DNA of 53,924 nt from an uncultured Bacteroidaceae bacterium (GTDB lineage: Bacteria > Bacteroidota > Bacteroidia > Bacteroidales > Bacteroidaceae). The stretch is taken from assembly GCA_905236065.1 (NCBI GenBank), contig CAJONZ010000060.1, positions 1 to 53,924 on the forward strand, read 5' to 3'. This document shows, piece after piece, positions 24,397 through 33,227 of this stretch. The notes below the pieces were generated by a model, which was not told the origin of the DNA, did not search any database, and saw nothing but the letters and a program-made list of their open reading frames with translations. The translations under genes and the position numbers were made by a program. Within the stretch, counting starts at the first letter, position 1, and every line of letters begins with the position of its first letter.

Positions 24397-26597
24397 TTGT
24401 TTGCATTGCAGAGAAACCGTCCGTGGCCCGCGACATAGCCAATGTGTTGGGCGCAACCAACACCATGCAGGGATACATTGAAGGGAATGGCTACCAGGTG
24501 ACCTGGACTTTCGGTCATCTCTGCGAGTTGAAGGAGCCCCACGAATACACCGATCGCTGGAAGCGCTGGGACCTCTGGGACCTCCCCATGATTCCGCAGC
24601 GCTATGCCATCCGTCTGAAAGAGGACGAAGGTATCAAGCGTCAGTTTGCCGTCATCGAAAAACTTTTCAGTCAGGCCGAAATGATTGTCAACTGCGGTGA
24701 TGCCGGTCAGGAGGGTGAACTCATCCAACGCTGGGTCATGCAGAAGGCCGGTGTGAAGTGCCCCGTTAAACGCTTGTGGATTAGTTCCTTGACGGAGGAG
24801 GCTATTCGGGAGGGCTTTCAGAACCTGAAAGACCAAAGCGAATACCAAAGCCTCTATGAGGCTGGTTTGAGCCGTGCCATCGGCGATTGGACGTTGGGCA
24901 TGAACGCCACCCGGCTCTACACGCTGAAATACAGCGAACGTGCCGGTCAGGTGCTTTCCATTGGCCGTGTGCAAACCCCTACGCTTGCGCTGATTGTCAA
25001 CCGCCAGCATGAAATAGAGAACTTCGTCCCTCGCCAGTCGTGGGGACTCACCACACTCTACCGTGACACAAAGTTCACGGCGGTTGCCATCGATGAGGAG
25101 GCGGAGGCTGAAAACAAGGCTGAGGAAACACAGGAGGGCGAAAAGGGGAAGGCCGCCAAGAGCAAGGGGCCGGTCTATCGGCAGGTGGAGTTTGTCACAG
25201 AGGCCGAGGGGCGCGACGTGCTCAATGCTATTACGGGACAGCCCTTCACAGTCTGCGACATACAGAAGAAAAAAGGCACGGAGGCTCCTCCACGTCTCTA
25301 CGACCTCACTTCGCTGCAAGTGGATTGCAACAAGAAATTCGGCTTCTCTGCCGACCAGACCCTGCAACTCATTCAGTCGCTCTATGAGAAGAAATTCACG
25401 ACCTATCCGCGTGTCGATACGACGTTTCTCTCCGATGATATTTACCCCAAATGTCCGGCCATCCTGAAGGGCATTCGAGGCTATGAACAATACACGGCTC
25501 CGCTTGAAGGTAAGACTTTAAATAAGTCAAAGAAAGTTTTTGACTCTTCAAAGGTTACGGATCACCATGCCATCATCCCGACAGGCGTTCCCATACAGGG
25601 ACTGACCGACTTTGAAAAGCATGTTTACGACCTTGTCGCCCGTGCCTTCATTGCCGTGTTCTATCCTGACTGCAAGTTTGAGACTACGACTGTCTTGGGG
25701 CAGGTTCCGTTCAAGGATACAGCCCCTTTGTCTTCCGATGCTTCCGCTGAGACACCCGTAAACGTCCAGTTGTTCCGTGCCACAGGGCGCACCATCATTG
25801 ATGAGGGTTGGAAGGTGATTTACAAGAAAGACAAGGTCGTCGAAGAATCCGACGCCGCAGATACCACTCAGCCCACGGAAAGCCAACTACCTGTATTCAC
25901 CAAGGGCGAAAGCGGGCCTCATACGCCCTCGCTTGTCGAGAAGTGGACTCAGCCGCCCAAACCCTACACCGAGGCAACCTTGTTGCGGGCCATGGAAACC
26001 GCTGGAAAATTCGTGGACAACGACGAATTGCGCGATGCCATGAAAGAGAATGGCATTGGGCGTCCTTCCACTCGTGCTGCCATCATTGAGACCCTTTTCA
26101 AGCGTCGTTACATTCGCAAGGAGAAGAAGAACCTTGTTGCCACGCCCACGGGGGTCGAACTCATCGGACTTATTCGTGAAGATTTGCTCAAAAGTGCCGA
26201 ACTCACCGGCATTTGGGAAAAGAAACTCCGCGACATCGAGCACCACCATTATCCGGCACGCCAATTCATCGATGAATTGAAGCAAATGGTGGGCGAAATC
26301 ATCGATGCCGTCCGCAACGACCACTCGAACCGTCGCGTCGCCTTTACCAGTGAGGAAGATGTGAAGAAGAAGCCCCAAAAACGTAAACCGGCTTCCGCCC
26401 CTTCAGGCTTTCAGCCGAAGAAACAGAAAGTCGCTCCGCAGCCAACCCCGCAGGCCGCAGCCTTCAATGCCGACCAATGGATAGGGATGCCTTGTCCCGT
26501 ATGCAAGCAGGGCACCATCATCAAAGGCAAAACGGCCTATGGCTGCTCCCGCTGGAAAGAAGGCTGCACGTATCGCGTACCGTTTGAAAACGTCTGA
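24393..26597 (+). CDS. topB: DNA topoisomerase III
   Basis: Type IA topoisomerase that decatenates DNA and resolves recombination intermediates. The 734-aa protein begins with the TOPRIM domain (IAEKPSVARDIA, Glu7). The acidic triad region reads CGDAGQEGEL (Asp103, Gly105, Glu107), where E. coli TopB has Asp at 105. The catalytic tyrosine is Tyr338 in KKFTTYPRVDTTFLSDDIYP. The GIGRPSTRAAIIE motif follows near residue 552. A basic linker leads to a C-terminal single zinc ribbon with CPVCKQG and a Cys pair in GCSRWKEGC. An acidic, Lys/Glu-rich insertion sits at residues 234-260. It overlaps mlaF by four bases, although the functions look unrelated. Confidence 0.94.
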   Translation: MIVCIAEKPSVARDIANVLGATNTMQGYIEGNGYQVTWTFGHLCELKEPHEYTDRWKRWDLWDLPMIPQRYAIRLKEDEGIKRQFAVIEKLFSQAEMIVNCGDAGQEGELIQRWVMQKAGVKCPVKRLWISSLTEEAIREGFQNLKDQSEYQSLYEAGLSRAIGDWTLGMNATRLYTLKYSERAGQVLSIGRVQTPTLALIVNRQHEIENFVPRQSWGLTTLYRDTKFTAVAIDEEAEAENKAEETQEGEKGKAAKSKGPVYRQVEFVTEAEGRDVLNAITGQPFTVCDIQKKKGTEAPPRLYDLTSLQVDCNKKFGFSADQTLQLIQSLYEKKFTTYPRVDTTFLSDDIYPKCPAILKGIRGYEQYTAPLEGKTLNKSKKVFDSSKVTDHHAIIPTGVPIQGLTDFEKHVYDLVARAFIAVFYPDCKFETTTVLGQVPFKDTAPLSSDASAETPVNVQLFRATGRTIIDEGWKVIYKKDKVVEESDAADTTQPTESQLPVFTKGESGPHTPSLVEKWTQPPKPYTEATLLRAMETAGKFVDNDELRDAMKENGIGRPSTRAAIIETLFKRRYIRKEKKNLVATPTGVELIGLIREDLLKSAELTGIWEKKLRDIEHHHYPARQFIDELKQMVGEIIDAVRNDHSNRRVAFTSEEDVKKKPQKRKPASAPSGFQPKKQKVAPQPTPQAAAFNADQWIGMPCPVCKQGTIIKGKTAYGCSRWKEGCTYRVPFENV

Positions 26598-26626
26598 ATG
26601 AGGCTTCTGAACGCTTTTCAAGATTT

Positions 26627-27760
26627 TTAGCACATACGGTCGCGGTAGTCCTCATATTGAAACTGCTTGTAAAGCTGAAAACTCCCATCGCTATGGAGTA
26701 TTCCGATTGCAGGGTGACCAATGCCGTTGAACATGTTTGTCTTCACGGTGGTATAGTGTATCATGTCCTCAAAGATGATTTCTTCGCCGACCTGTAGCGG
26801 ATGGTCAAATTCCCAGGCCGACATAAAATCGCCCGAAAGACAGGAGTTTCCTCCAAGGCGGTAGGTGTTGGGCACATTCGTTGCTTCTTCTTCTCGTATG
26901 ACTTTTGCCCCACGCACGGCAGGATGATAAGGCATTTCAAGGCAATCAGGCATGTGGCAGGTAAAGCTAACGTTCAGAATGGCGGTTTTGATGCCTTTGT
27001 TCTCAACGATATCTACCACTTTTGCATGTAATGTCCCCGTTTGCCAGGCAAAGGCACTTCCTGGTTCCATGATGACTTTCAGAAGGGGATAACGCTTATG
27101 GAAACCATTCAACGTGTCAATCAGCAGCTGCGTGTCATAGTCCTTTCGAGTCATCAGGTGCCCACCGCCGAAGTTTATCCATTCTATTTGGTCGAACCAC
27201 CGTGAGAATTTCTCCTCAATATGCTCAAGGGTTCGGGCAAAGGTGTCCGCTCCATTCTCGCAAAGGCAATGGATATGAAAGCCTTTCACGTCAGCGGGCA
27301 GTGTGTCGGGTAGGGACTCGGCCAACACGCCGAAGCGACTGCCTGCTGCACAGGGATTGTAAAGTTCTGTTTCAATTTCAGAGTATTCGGGATTGACCCT
27401 CAGACCGCAACTTACGCCATTGGCAACGGCCTGTCGATGGAAACGCTCGTATTGGCTCAGGGAATTGAAGGTGATGTGCGACGAGCAGCGGATGATTTCT
27501 GGAAACTCCTCATCCGTGTAGGCAGGGGAATACGTGTGGGCTCGTGAACCGAATTCTTCCGCAGCCAATCGTGCCTCATACAGTGAACTGGCTGTTGTGT
27601 GGTGAATATATTCCCGAAAAATGGGAAAACTCTTCCATAAGGCAAACGCCTTGAAGGCCAAGATGATTTCCACGTCTGCACTTTGGCTGACGTGTTGTAT
27701 CAGTGCGAGGTTTCTGCGCAGCAGGTCTTCCTCTATAATATAGCATGGGTTGGGTGTCAT
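26627..27760 (-). CDS. nspC: Carboxynorspermidine decarboxylase
   Basis: PLP-dependent fold type III decarboxylase that makes spermidine or norspermidine from the carboxylated precursor. The 377-aa product shows the PLP lysine Lys37 in ILAFKAFALW, the glycine loop NFGGGH near residue 228, and late conserved GPNCLSGD-like motif GGNSCLSGDFM with the catalytic Cys. NspC usually works with carboxynorspermidine synthase, which is not in this window. The start codon overlaps the stop codon of the upstream helicase by four bases, so it is translated from the helicase transcript. Confidence 0.93.
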   Translation of the reverse strand: MTPNPCYIIEEDLLRRNLALIQHVSQSADVEIILAFKAFALWKSFPIFREYIHHTTASSLYEARLAAEEFGSRAHTYSPAYTDEEFPEIIRCSSHITFNSLSQYERFHRQAVANGVSCGLRVNPEYSEIETELYNPCAAGSRFGVLAESLPDTLPADVKGFHIHCLCENGADTFARTLEHIEEKFSRWFDQIEWINFGGGHLMTRKDYDTQLLIDTLNGFHKRYPLLKVIMEPGSAFAWQTGTLHAKVVDIVENKGIKTAILNVSFTCHMPDCLEMPYHPAVRGAKVIREEEATNVPNTYRLGGNSCLSGDFMSAWEFDHPLQVGEEIIFEDMIHYTTVKTNMFNGIGHPAIGILHSDGSFQLYKQFQYEDYRDRMC

Positions 27761-30087
27761 ATTATGTTGATTTTTGCGAATTTCAGTAACAGCTGCTTGG
27801 TTCCGGCATTGTCAAAGCGAACGGTTGCCTTTCGGTTCTCACCCGTGCCTTCAATGCGCAGTACGACACCTTCTCCAAAACGCTGATGTGCTATCCGTTG
27901 GCCCTCCTTCAGTCCTGTGCTGTTGCCCATTGGTGCAACGGATTGGGCTATAGGTGATGGGCTGACAGGCTTCCAGTTTGAAGCCTGACGGATTTCCGTC
28001 TCCCGTAGGGTTGTTGTGGGGGTGTGGTGAATCGGTGTGATTCGGGGAACAAACTGTTGCTTGCGAGCCCAGGGAAGTTCCACCTCATCATGGCTGCCAA
28101 ACCGTTGCGATGCCCTTGAACTCTCGGAGTGGGACAGATACTGAGGGTCGATGTCATGGAGAAAACGGCTCGGATTTCCAAACTCCATCTTTCCGTATCG
28201 GAATCGGCTTTTGGCATACGACAGGTAGCACCGCCGTTCCGCCCGCGTCAGGGCCACGTAGAACAGACGCCGTTCTTCTTCCATTTCTCGCGGTGAGCCG
28301 CTGGATAGTTGGCTGGGAAACAAGTTTTCCTCCAGACCCACGATGAAGACTGTTGGAAACTCCAGCCCCTTGGCCGAGTGGATGGTCATGAGGGTTATCT
28401 TAGGGGTCGTGTCGTTTTTGTCGGAATCCACATCGCTCAGTAGCGAAACTTCCGAGAGATAGTCGCTGATGCTCACGTTCTCATTGCCTTCCTCTAAGCG
28501 TGAGGTGCAAAAATCCGCCATGCCGTTCATCAGTTCCTGTATGTTCTCTTGGCGCGAGAGGTTTTCAGGCGTGGCATCTTGATAAATGTCGGCAATGATG
28601 CCCGAACGTTTCATAATGTCGGCACCTGCGTGTTCCGCGTCCACCGTTTTCGCCAGTTCAATGAACGATGCGATGAGAACCCTGAAGTCCTCCAGTTTTT
28701 GTGCCGTCCCTTTGTTCAGGCTCAGACCGTATTCCAGAGGGTTGCCAAGGACATTCCACAAACTTGTGTTGTGTCGCGTGGCCGTGTCAATCACTCTTTG
28801 CAACGTCGTGTTTCCGATACCCCTTGCCGGGTAGTTGATGATGCGTTTCAAGGCCTCCTCGTCGTGCGGATTCACGGCCATGCGCAGGTAGGCAATCACA
28901 TCTTTTACCTCCTTGCGTTGATAGAACGAGAGTCCCCCATAAATCTTGTAGGGGAGACCGTTTTTACGCAACTCTTCCTCGAAGATTCTGCTCTGAGCAT
29001 TCGTGCGGTACAAGATGGCAAAGTCGCTGTAGGGGCATTGTTCCTTCCGTTGAATCTGACGAATCTGCCGGGTGACAATCTGGCCTTCCTCCACGTCCGA
29101 ATATGCCTCGCTGACCACGATGCGCTCTCCCTGTTCTTTCTTTGAGAATATGTCCTTGTGAATCTGTCGGGCGTTCTTGTTGATAAGGCTGTTTGCTGCC
29201 GCTACAATCGTTTGGGTGGAACGGTAGTTCTGCTCCAACTTAAACATTTTACTGTCTTTGTATATATCACGGAAAGTTAGGATATTATCAATATTTGCTC
29301 CACGAAAACTATAGATACTCTGAGCGTCATCGCCCACCACGCACACCCGTTGCCGTTCCTGTGTCAGTTGCCACACGATGCGGTGCTGTGCGTAGTTCGT
29401 GTCCTGGTACTCATCCACCAATACATAGTGGAAGCGTTCGGCGTAGCGCAGCCTGATGTCGGGATGCTGTTCAAATAGCAAGTAGGTGTAGAGCAGGATG
29501 TCGTCGAAGTCCATGGCATCCGCTTGTCTGCAACGGTTGCTGTAGCGCAGGTAGATTTGTCCCAGGGCAGGCATCTTTGAGTGAGCGTCCGCCTGGGTGT
29601 TGTTAGGGTTTCCCGCATAGTCCTCCGCTGTCACTAGTTGGTTTTTCGCATTCGAGATACGTGCCATCACCGTGCCTGGTTTATACGTCTTGTCGTCCAG
29701 TTGCATCTCTTTAAGAATGGTCTTCACCAGGCTTTTGCTGTCAGCAGCGTCGTAGATGGTGAAGTTGGACGAGAAACCGATGTTGGGGGCTTCTTGTCGC
29801 AAGATGCGTAGGAACACGCTGTGGAAGGTGCCCATCCATAGGCTGCGGGCATGTTCCTCACCCACGATGCGGGCGATGCGCTGCTTCATCTCGTTGGCTG
29901 CCTTGTTGGTAAATGTCAGCGCAAGAATAGACCACGGCTTATAGCCATGTTCCAACAGGTAAGCTATTTTGTAGGTCAGCACACGGGTCTTGCCCGAACC
30001 TGCACCGGCAATCACCAGCGAGGGTCCCTCGCAATACTCCACGGCAGCCCGTTGCGCAGGGTTGAAATCTCCTAAAAAGTCACCCAT
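27757..30087 (-). CDS. uvrD: UvrD/PcrA-type superfamily 1 DNA helicase
   Basis: 3'-5' DNA helicase for repair and replication. The 776-aa protein has all SF1A motifs in order: Q motif LNPAQ-like FNPAQRAAV, Walker A AGAGSGKTRV (residues about 27-36), motif Ia ALTFTNKAANEMKQRI, motif II LVDEYQDTN, motif III VVGDDAQSIYSFRGA, motif IV LEQNYRST, motif V TIHSAKGLEFPTVFI and motif VI LFYVALTRAERR. The C-terminal region ends with a Tudor-like segment (EGQRIAHQRFGEGVVLRIEG, then KATVRFDNAGTKQLLLKFAKI), typical of PcrA. It lies 3 bases after a small exported protein gene and overlaps nspC by four bases. Confidence 0.95.
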   Translation of the reverse strand: MGDFLGDFNPAQRAAVEYCEGPSLVIAGAGSGKTRVLTYKIAYLLEHGYKPWSILALTFTNKAANEMKQRIARIVGEEHARSLWMGTFHSVFLRILRQEAPNIGFSSNFTIYDAADSKSLVKTILKEMQLDDKTYKPGTVMARISNAKNQLVTAEDYAGNPNNTQADAHSKMPALGQIYLRYSNRCRQADAMDFDDILLYTYLLFEQHPDIRLRYAERFHYVLVDEYQDTNYAQHRIVWQLTQERQRVCVVGDDAQSIYSFRGANIDNILTFRDIYKDSKMFKLEQNYRSTQTIVAAANSLINKNARQIHKDIFSKKEQGERIVVSEAYSDVEEGQIVTRQIRQIQRKEQCPYSDFAILYRTNAQSRIFEEELRKNGLPYKIYGGLSFYQRKEVKDVIAYLRMAVNPHDEEALKRIINYPARGIGNTTLQRVIDTATRHNTSLWNVLGNPLEYGLSLNKGTAQKLEDFRVLIASFIELAKTVDAEHAGADIMKRSGIIADIYQDATPENLSRQENIQELMNGMADFCTSRLEEGNENVSISDYLSEVSLLSDVDSDKNDTTPKITLMTIHSAKGLEFPTVFIVGLEENLFPSQLSSGSPREMEEERRLFYVALTRAERRCYLSYAKSRFRYGKMEFGNPSRFLHDIDPQYLSHSESSRASQRFGSHDEVELPWARKQQFVPRITPIHHTPTTTLRETEIRQASNWKPVSPSPIAQSVAPMGNSTGLKEGQRIAHQRFGEGVVLRIEGTGENRKATVRFDNAGTKQLLLKFAKINII

Positions 30088-30090
30088 TTC

Positions 30091-30510
30091 TCATTTCTTT
30101 TTCAGCGTGAAGGGTTTTGGCAATTTCACATACTTACGGTTTGCCACCCCCTTGATGTAGGTGTCGCCCACTTGCTTAATGCTGATGCCGTCCTCAGTGA
30201 GCTGGATTTCCAAATCCTGTGCGTTGTCGCCTCGGTCGCATGAGGCCCTTACTACAGCCTTCTTCTCGTTCTTTGACTTTACACGCAGGATGAACCACGT
30301 GCCGTTTAGGTCTCCCTGTAAATAGCCATAGCAGCTGTCCAGTTCCTCCATCCCTGGCACAGGAATGTCTTTTGCCTCAAGGTTCAGGCGGGCACGGATG
30401 TTCAGTTCCTGATTGTAATACGTTCCTTTATAAGGGCTTTGGGCTGCGGCCATAAACGTTGCTGTCATGGCCATCAGCAGAAAAAAGGTTCTTTTCATCT
30501 TCTTTGTCAC
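30091..30510 (-). CDS. Small exported protein of unknown function
   Basis: I do not recognise the family. The 139-aa product has a signal peptide (MKRTFFLLMAMTATFMAAAQ); Met5 at 30498 is an equally possible start. The mature part is a small beta-rich domain (GTYYNQELNIRARLNLE, CYGYLQGDLNGTWFILRVKS, LEIQLTEDGISIKQVG) with two Cys residues. It is the first gene of a unit with the helicase (3-base gap) and nspC, preceded by its own promoter. A secreted protein heading a helicase transcript is unexpected. Confidence 0.8.
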   Translation of the reverse strand: MTKKMKRTFFLLMAMTATFMAAAQSPYKGTYYNQELNIRARLNLEAKDIPVPGMEELDSCYGYLQGDLNGTWFILRVKSKNEKKAVVRASCDRGDNAQDLEIQLTEDGISIKQVGDTYIKGVANRKYVKLPKPFTLKKK

Positions 30511-30544
30511 TTTATTTGATAGACCATTTCGGTCGATTCCGCTG

Positions 30545-30552
30545 CAAAATTA
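30545..30552 (-). promoter_or_regulatory. -7 promoter box of the 139-aa protein-uvrD-nspC unit
   Basis: TAATTTTG on the minus strand fits TAnnTTTG, followed by CAGCGG, 34 bases ahead of the start codon. It is half of a divergent promoter pair in a 166-base gap. Confidence 0.6.
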
Positions 30553-30649
30553 GCTAAAATAACTGATATGTCAAGCTTGTCGTGTGAAGATAATTTTTCC
30601 CGTCTGGCATTTTATCTTGTTTTTTTTCCGCTCTTATATAAATAATGTG

Positions 30650-30657
30650 TAACTTTG
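30650..30657 (+). promoter_or_regulatory. -7 promoter box of the omega-amidase-mscS unit
   Basis: TAACTTTG fits TAnnTTTG, followed by CCA. The predicted transcript start near 30664 supports translation from the ATG at 30677 rather than the one at 30665. Confidence 0.6.
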
Positions 30658-30676
30658 CCAGAAAATGGATGGAAAA

Positions 30677-31426
30677 ATGAAAGTAGCATTGTTACAGCAA
30701 GACATTGTTTGGGGATGTCCGGCGCAGAATGTGAGCAGGGCGGAAGAAGCCATGATGCGGGTGCAACATGCTGACTTGTATGTCTTGCCGGAAATGTTCA
30801 GCACAGGATTTTCCATTGAGCCTGTGGGTGTTGCCGAAAGGGATGGCTTCTCTTTGCAGTGGATGAAGGCGATAGCTGCAAAATTGGATGCTGCCATTGC
30901 AGGAAGCGTGGCTGTAGAGGTAGGGGGTGGTTTCCGAAACCGTTTTTACTTTGTGAAGCCCGATGGGGAGGTAATTTATTATGACAAGCGTCACTTGTTC
31001 AGTTACGCTGGTGAGCACCTTCAATATACGGCAGGTGAACAGCGGGTTGTGGTTCCGTTTCGTGGCGTTCGTTTCCTGTTGCAGGTGTGTTACGACTTGC
31101 GTTTTCCTGTTTGGGCACGAAATCGTGAGGATTACGATTGCATTCTTTATGTTGCCAATTGGCCCCTCACGCGGATTCTGGCTTGGCGTACTTTGCTTGC
31201 AGCCCGTGCCATTGAGAACCAGTGCTATGTATGCGGCGTGAACAGGGTGGGGAAGGATGCTGCTTGTCACTATTCGGGAGGCACGATGTTGGTGCATCCC
31301 TACGGTAATCCCCTCGCTACGGCTAAAGACGACCAAGAGGATTGTGTGATGGGAGAGATAGACCTGGACTTTTTAAGCACTTTCAGACAGAAATTCCCTG
31401 TGCTGAAAGATAGAGATATTTTATAA
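30677..31426 (+). CDS. Nitrilase-superfamily omega-amidase-like hydrolase
   Basis: A 249-aa carbon-nitrogen hydrolase. The catalytic Glu-Lys-Cys triad is visible: Glu in LYVLPEMFSTGF, Lys in YYDKRHLFSYAGE and Cys in LLQVCYDLRFPVWARN. The pattern around the Cys and the RHLFSYAGE motif fit the YafV/omega-amidase (NIT2-like) branch, which hydrolyses alpha-ketoglutaramate and alpha-ketosuccinamate. The substrate is an inference. MKVALLQQDIVWG is taken as the start because the promoter leaves almost no leader for the upstream ATG (30665). A gap of 17 bases precedes the MscS gene. Confidence 0.9.
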   Translation: MKVALLQQDIVWGCPAQNVSRAEEAMMRVQHADLYVLPEMFSTGFSIEPVGVAERDGFSLQWMKAIAAKLDAAIAGSVAVEVGGGFRNRFYFVKPDGEVIYYDKRHLFSYAGEHLQYTAGEQRVVVPFRGVRFLLQVCYDLRFPVWARNREDYDCILYVANWPLTRILAWRTLLAARAIENQCYVCGVNRVGKDAACHYSGGTMLVHPYGNPLATAKDDQEDCVMGEIDLDFLSTFRQKFPVLKDRDIL

Positions 31427-31443
31427 TATGACACACATTTAAA

Positions 31444-32289
31444 ATGAAAGAAACTTTATTGAACAAAATTGTGAATGAGTTTGGAGACGTGGCTTTGAGC
31501 AATCTCTCTGGCTATCTGATTACGTTGGGAAAGAACATCCTGGCCGCACTGGTTATTTATTTTGTGGGGCGGTTCATCATTGGTAAATTACTGAAATTGG
31601 TCCGGGCCATTATGCAAAAGCGGGGAGTAGAGCCATCTTTGTACAGTTTTTTGGACAGCCTCTTGACCATCGCCTTATATTTTATCCTGGTCATCGCCAT
31701 CGTTTCCGTCCTTGGCATAGAGACGAGTTCGTTTGTGGCTTTGTTTGCCTCGGCAGGTGTGGCCATCGGCATGGCACTCTCCGGCACACTGCAGAACTTT
31801 GCGGGTGGCGTGATGATTCTGATTTTCCGTCCTTATAAGGTCGGAGATTTCATTGAGGTGCAAGGCTTTGCTGGTACAGTCAGGGAAATACAGATATTCC
31901 ATACAATCCTGACGACGGGCGACAATCAGACCATCATCATTCCCAATGGCGGCCTCTCTACCGGAACCATTAAAAACTCCACAAAGGCGACCCGTCGGCG
32001 GGTGGACATTGATGTGGAAGTAGCATACGGCACAAAGCCCGAGGATGTCCGTCAGGTACTGACCGCCATTTGTGACGCAGACGACAGAATCCTTCGTGGC
32101 GAGGAAACGCCCGTAATCATGCCCATGACTACGATGTCTGCCAGCAGCATCGTGTTCTCTTTGCGTGTCTGGGTGGCTCCCGTGGACTATTGGCCCGTTC
32201 GTTTCGACCTCACGGAAAAAGTTTACAACGAACTTACCGCCGCTGGCATAGAGATACCGTTCCAGCAAATCGATGTTCACATGAAGTGA
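31444..32289 (+). CDS. mscS: Small-conductance mechanosensitive channel (MscS family)
   Basis: Inner-membrane channel that opens under tension and releases solutes in hypo-osmotic shock. The 281-aa length is close to E. coli MscS (286). Three hydrophobic helices are seen (residues about 20-42, 68-88, 92-115). The pore helix is Gly/Ala-rich: FASAGVAIGMALSGTLQNFAGG, followed by VMILIFRPYKVGDFIE, the family's signature. The C-terminal cytoplasmic beta and alpha/beta domains follow (IIIPNGGLSTGTIKNST). Co-transcribed with the preceding hydrolase. Confidence 0.95.
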   Translation: MKETLLNKIVNEFGDVALSNLSGYLITLGKNILAALVIYFVGRFIIGKLLKLVRAIMQKRGVEPSLYSFLDSLLTIALYFILVIAIVSVLGIETSSFVALFASAGVAIGMALSGTLQNFAGGVMILIFRPYKVGDFIEVQGFAGTVREIQIFHTILTTGDNQTIIIPNGGLSTGTIKNSTKATRRRVDIDVEVAYGTKPEDVRQVLTAICDADDRILRGEETPVIMPMTTMSASSIVFSLRVWVAPVDYWPVRFDLTEKVYNELTAAGIEIPFQQIDVHMK

Positions 32290-32673
32290 TAGACATTGAT
32301 AATTAAGTGATTAACGGACCAACGTGGATTATCCGTGGGGCTCTTTTGTTGCTCATAAAGAAGACGATGATAACGGATAAATCCCAGAGTCGTAGAGGAT
32401 GGAAGCAAGCCAAAAGCATAGGTTTCATTATGGTGTGAAAACTGTGCACGAACACAAAATTTGTGAAAATGTTTGGCTGTTTGAAAAAAAGTCTGTAACT
32501 TTGCAGCGAAATAGAGGATAACTCGTAAAGTAAAAGTAAGAATTGAATGAAAAAGCACCCTTGACGATAAGGGTAAATCCTTTGTTTTATAATGGATTAT
32601 AAGTCTCCGTCAGGGTATGTGCGTAATTTTTGAGAGCGATAACTTTAAGGATAATAATTAAAAAGGTAAAGGT
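32290..32673 (+). promoter_or_regulatory. Non-coding stretch with promoter and long leader of the transglycosylase-like gene
   Basis: No gene is supported in this 384-base stretch. A promoter is well defined: TTTG at 32472-32475, 20 bases, TAACTTTG at 32496-32503. The predicted leader is about 160 bases and contains the perfect hairpin ACCCTT-GACGAT-AAGGGT (32557-32574). Near 32314-32336 a weak hairpin ACGGA/TCCGT followed by CTCTTTTG may end the mscS transcript. Confidence 0.55.
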
Positions 32674-33102
32674 ATGAAGAAATTCATTACAACGTGTCTT
32701 TTGACACTGACCGTAGCGTTCTCTTTATCGGCAGCTACGATTGATCCTGAAAAGAAATGGGCAGCGGTGATTTCAGCCATTGCCCAAGTCGAAAGCGAGG
32801 GAAACCCAAAGGTTGTCAGTAAATGTGGCAGATATGTGGGCTACCTGCAAATTTCAAAAATCCTTGTACGTCAGTGCAATCAGATTCTCGGCAAAAAGGT
32901 TTTTACCTACGATGACCGTTATGACAAGCAGAAAAGCATTGAAATGTTCATCGTTTTTCAGGAATACTTCAACAAAGAAGGCAATACAGAAAAAGCCATT
33001 CGTCTTTGGAACTCAGGAGATCCTAAATGTATGAGTCGCAAAAGTCCGACCGAAGGTTATTACCGTAGAGTCATGACAAAATTTACTGCTCAGGCAAAGT
33101 AA
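32674..33102 (+). CDS. Small secreted lytic transglycosylase-like protein
   Basis: A 142-aa product with signal peptide (MKKFITTCLLTLTVAFSLSA). The mature domain resembles a minimal SLT/lysozyme-like fold: ISAIAQVESEGNPKVVS, with Glu in the position of the catalytic acid, GYLQIS in place of the usual G-x-x-Q-I/M, then WNSGDP and EGYYRRVMTKF at the end. Assignment rests on these motifs only; the fold is small and the CxR variant region (ILVRQCNQIL) is unusual. It stands alone, with its own promoter, a roughly 160-base leader and a strong terminator. Confidence 0.8.
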   Translation: MKKFITTCLLTLTVAFSLSAATIDPEKKWAAVISAIAQVESEGNPKVVSKCGRYVGYLQISKILVRQCNQILGKKVFTYDDRYDKQKSIEMFIVFQEYFNKEGNTEKAIRLWNSGDPKCMSRKSPTEGYYRRVMTKFTAQAK

Positions 33103-33118
33103 GATTTATTTATTAATC

Positions 33119-33154
33119 AATGGAAAATATCTTTTGGATGTTTTCCATTTTTTT
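33119..33154 (+). terminator. Rho-independent terminator
   Basis: The perfect nine-pair stem AATGGAAAA/TTTTCCATT with a 13-base loop is followed by five T residues, 16 bases after the transglycosylase-like gene. Confidence 0.85.
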
Positions 33155-33227
33155 GTCCTTTTTTCTCAGAATGGCGATTATGTTAAATATAGGAAGAAGG
33201 AACGTTTCTTTCAGTAATAGACACACA

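Noticed and set aside
24357-25490. A 377-codon open frame opposite topB
   Set aside because: It is fully antisense to the conserved TOPRIM and catalytic regions of topB and crosses the mlaF/topB junction; no promoter or family motif supports it.
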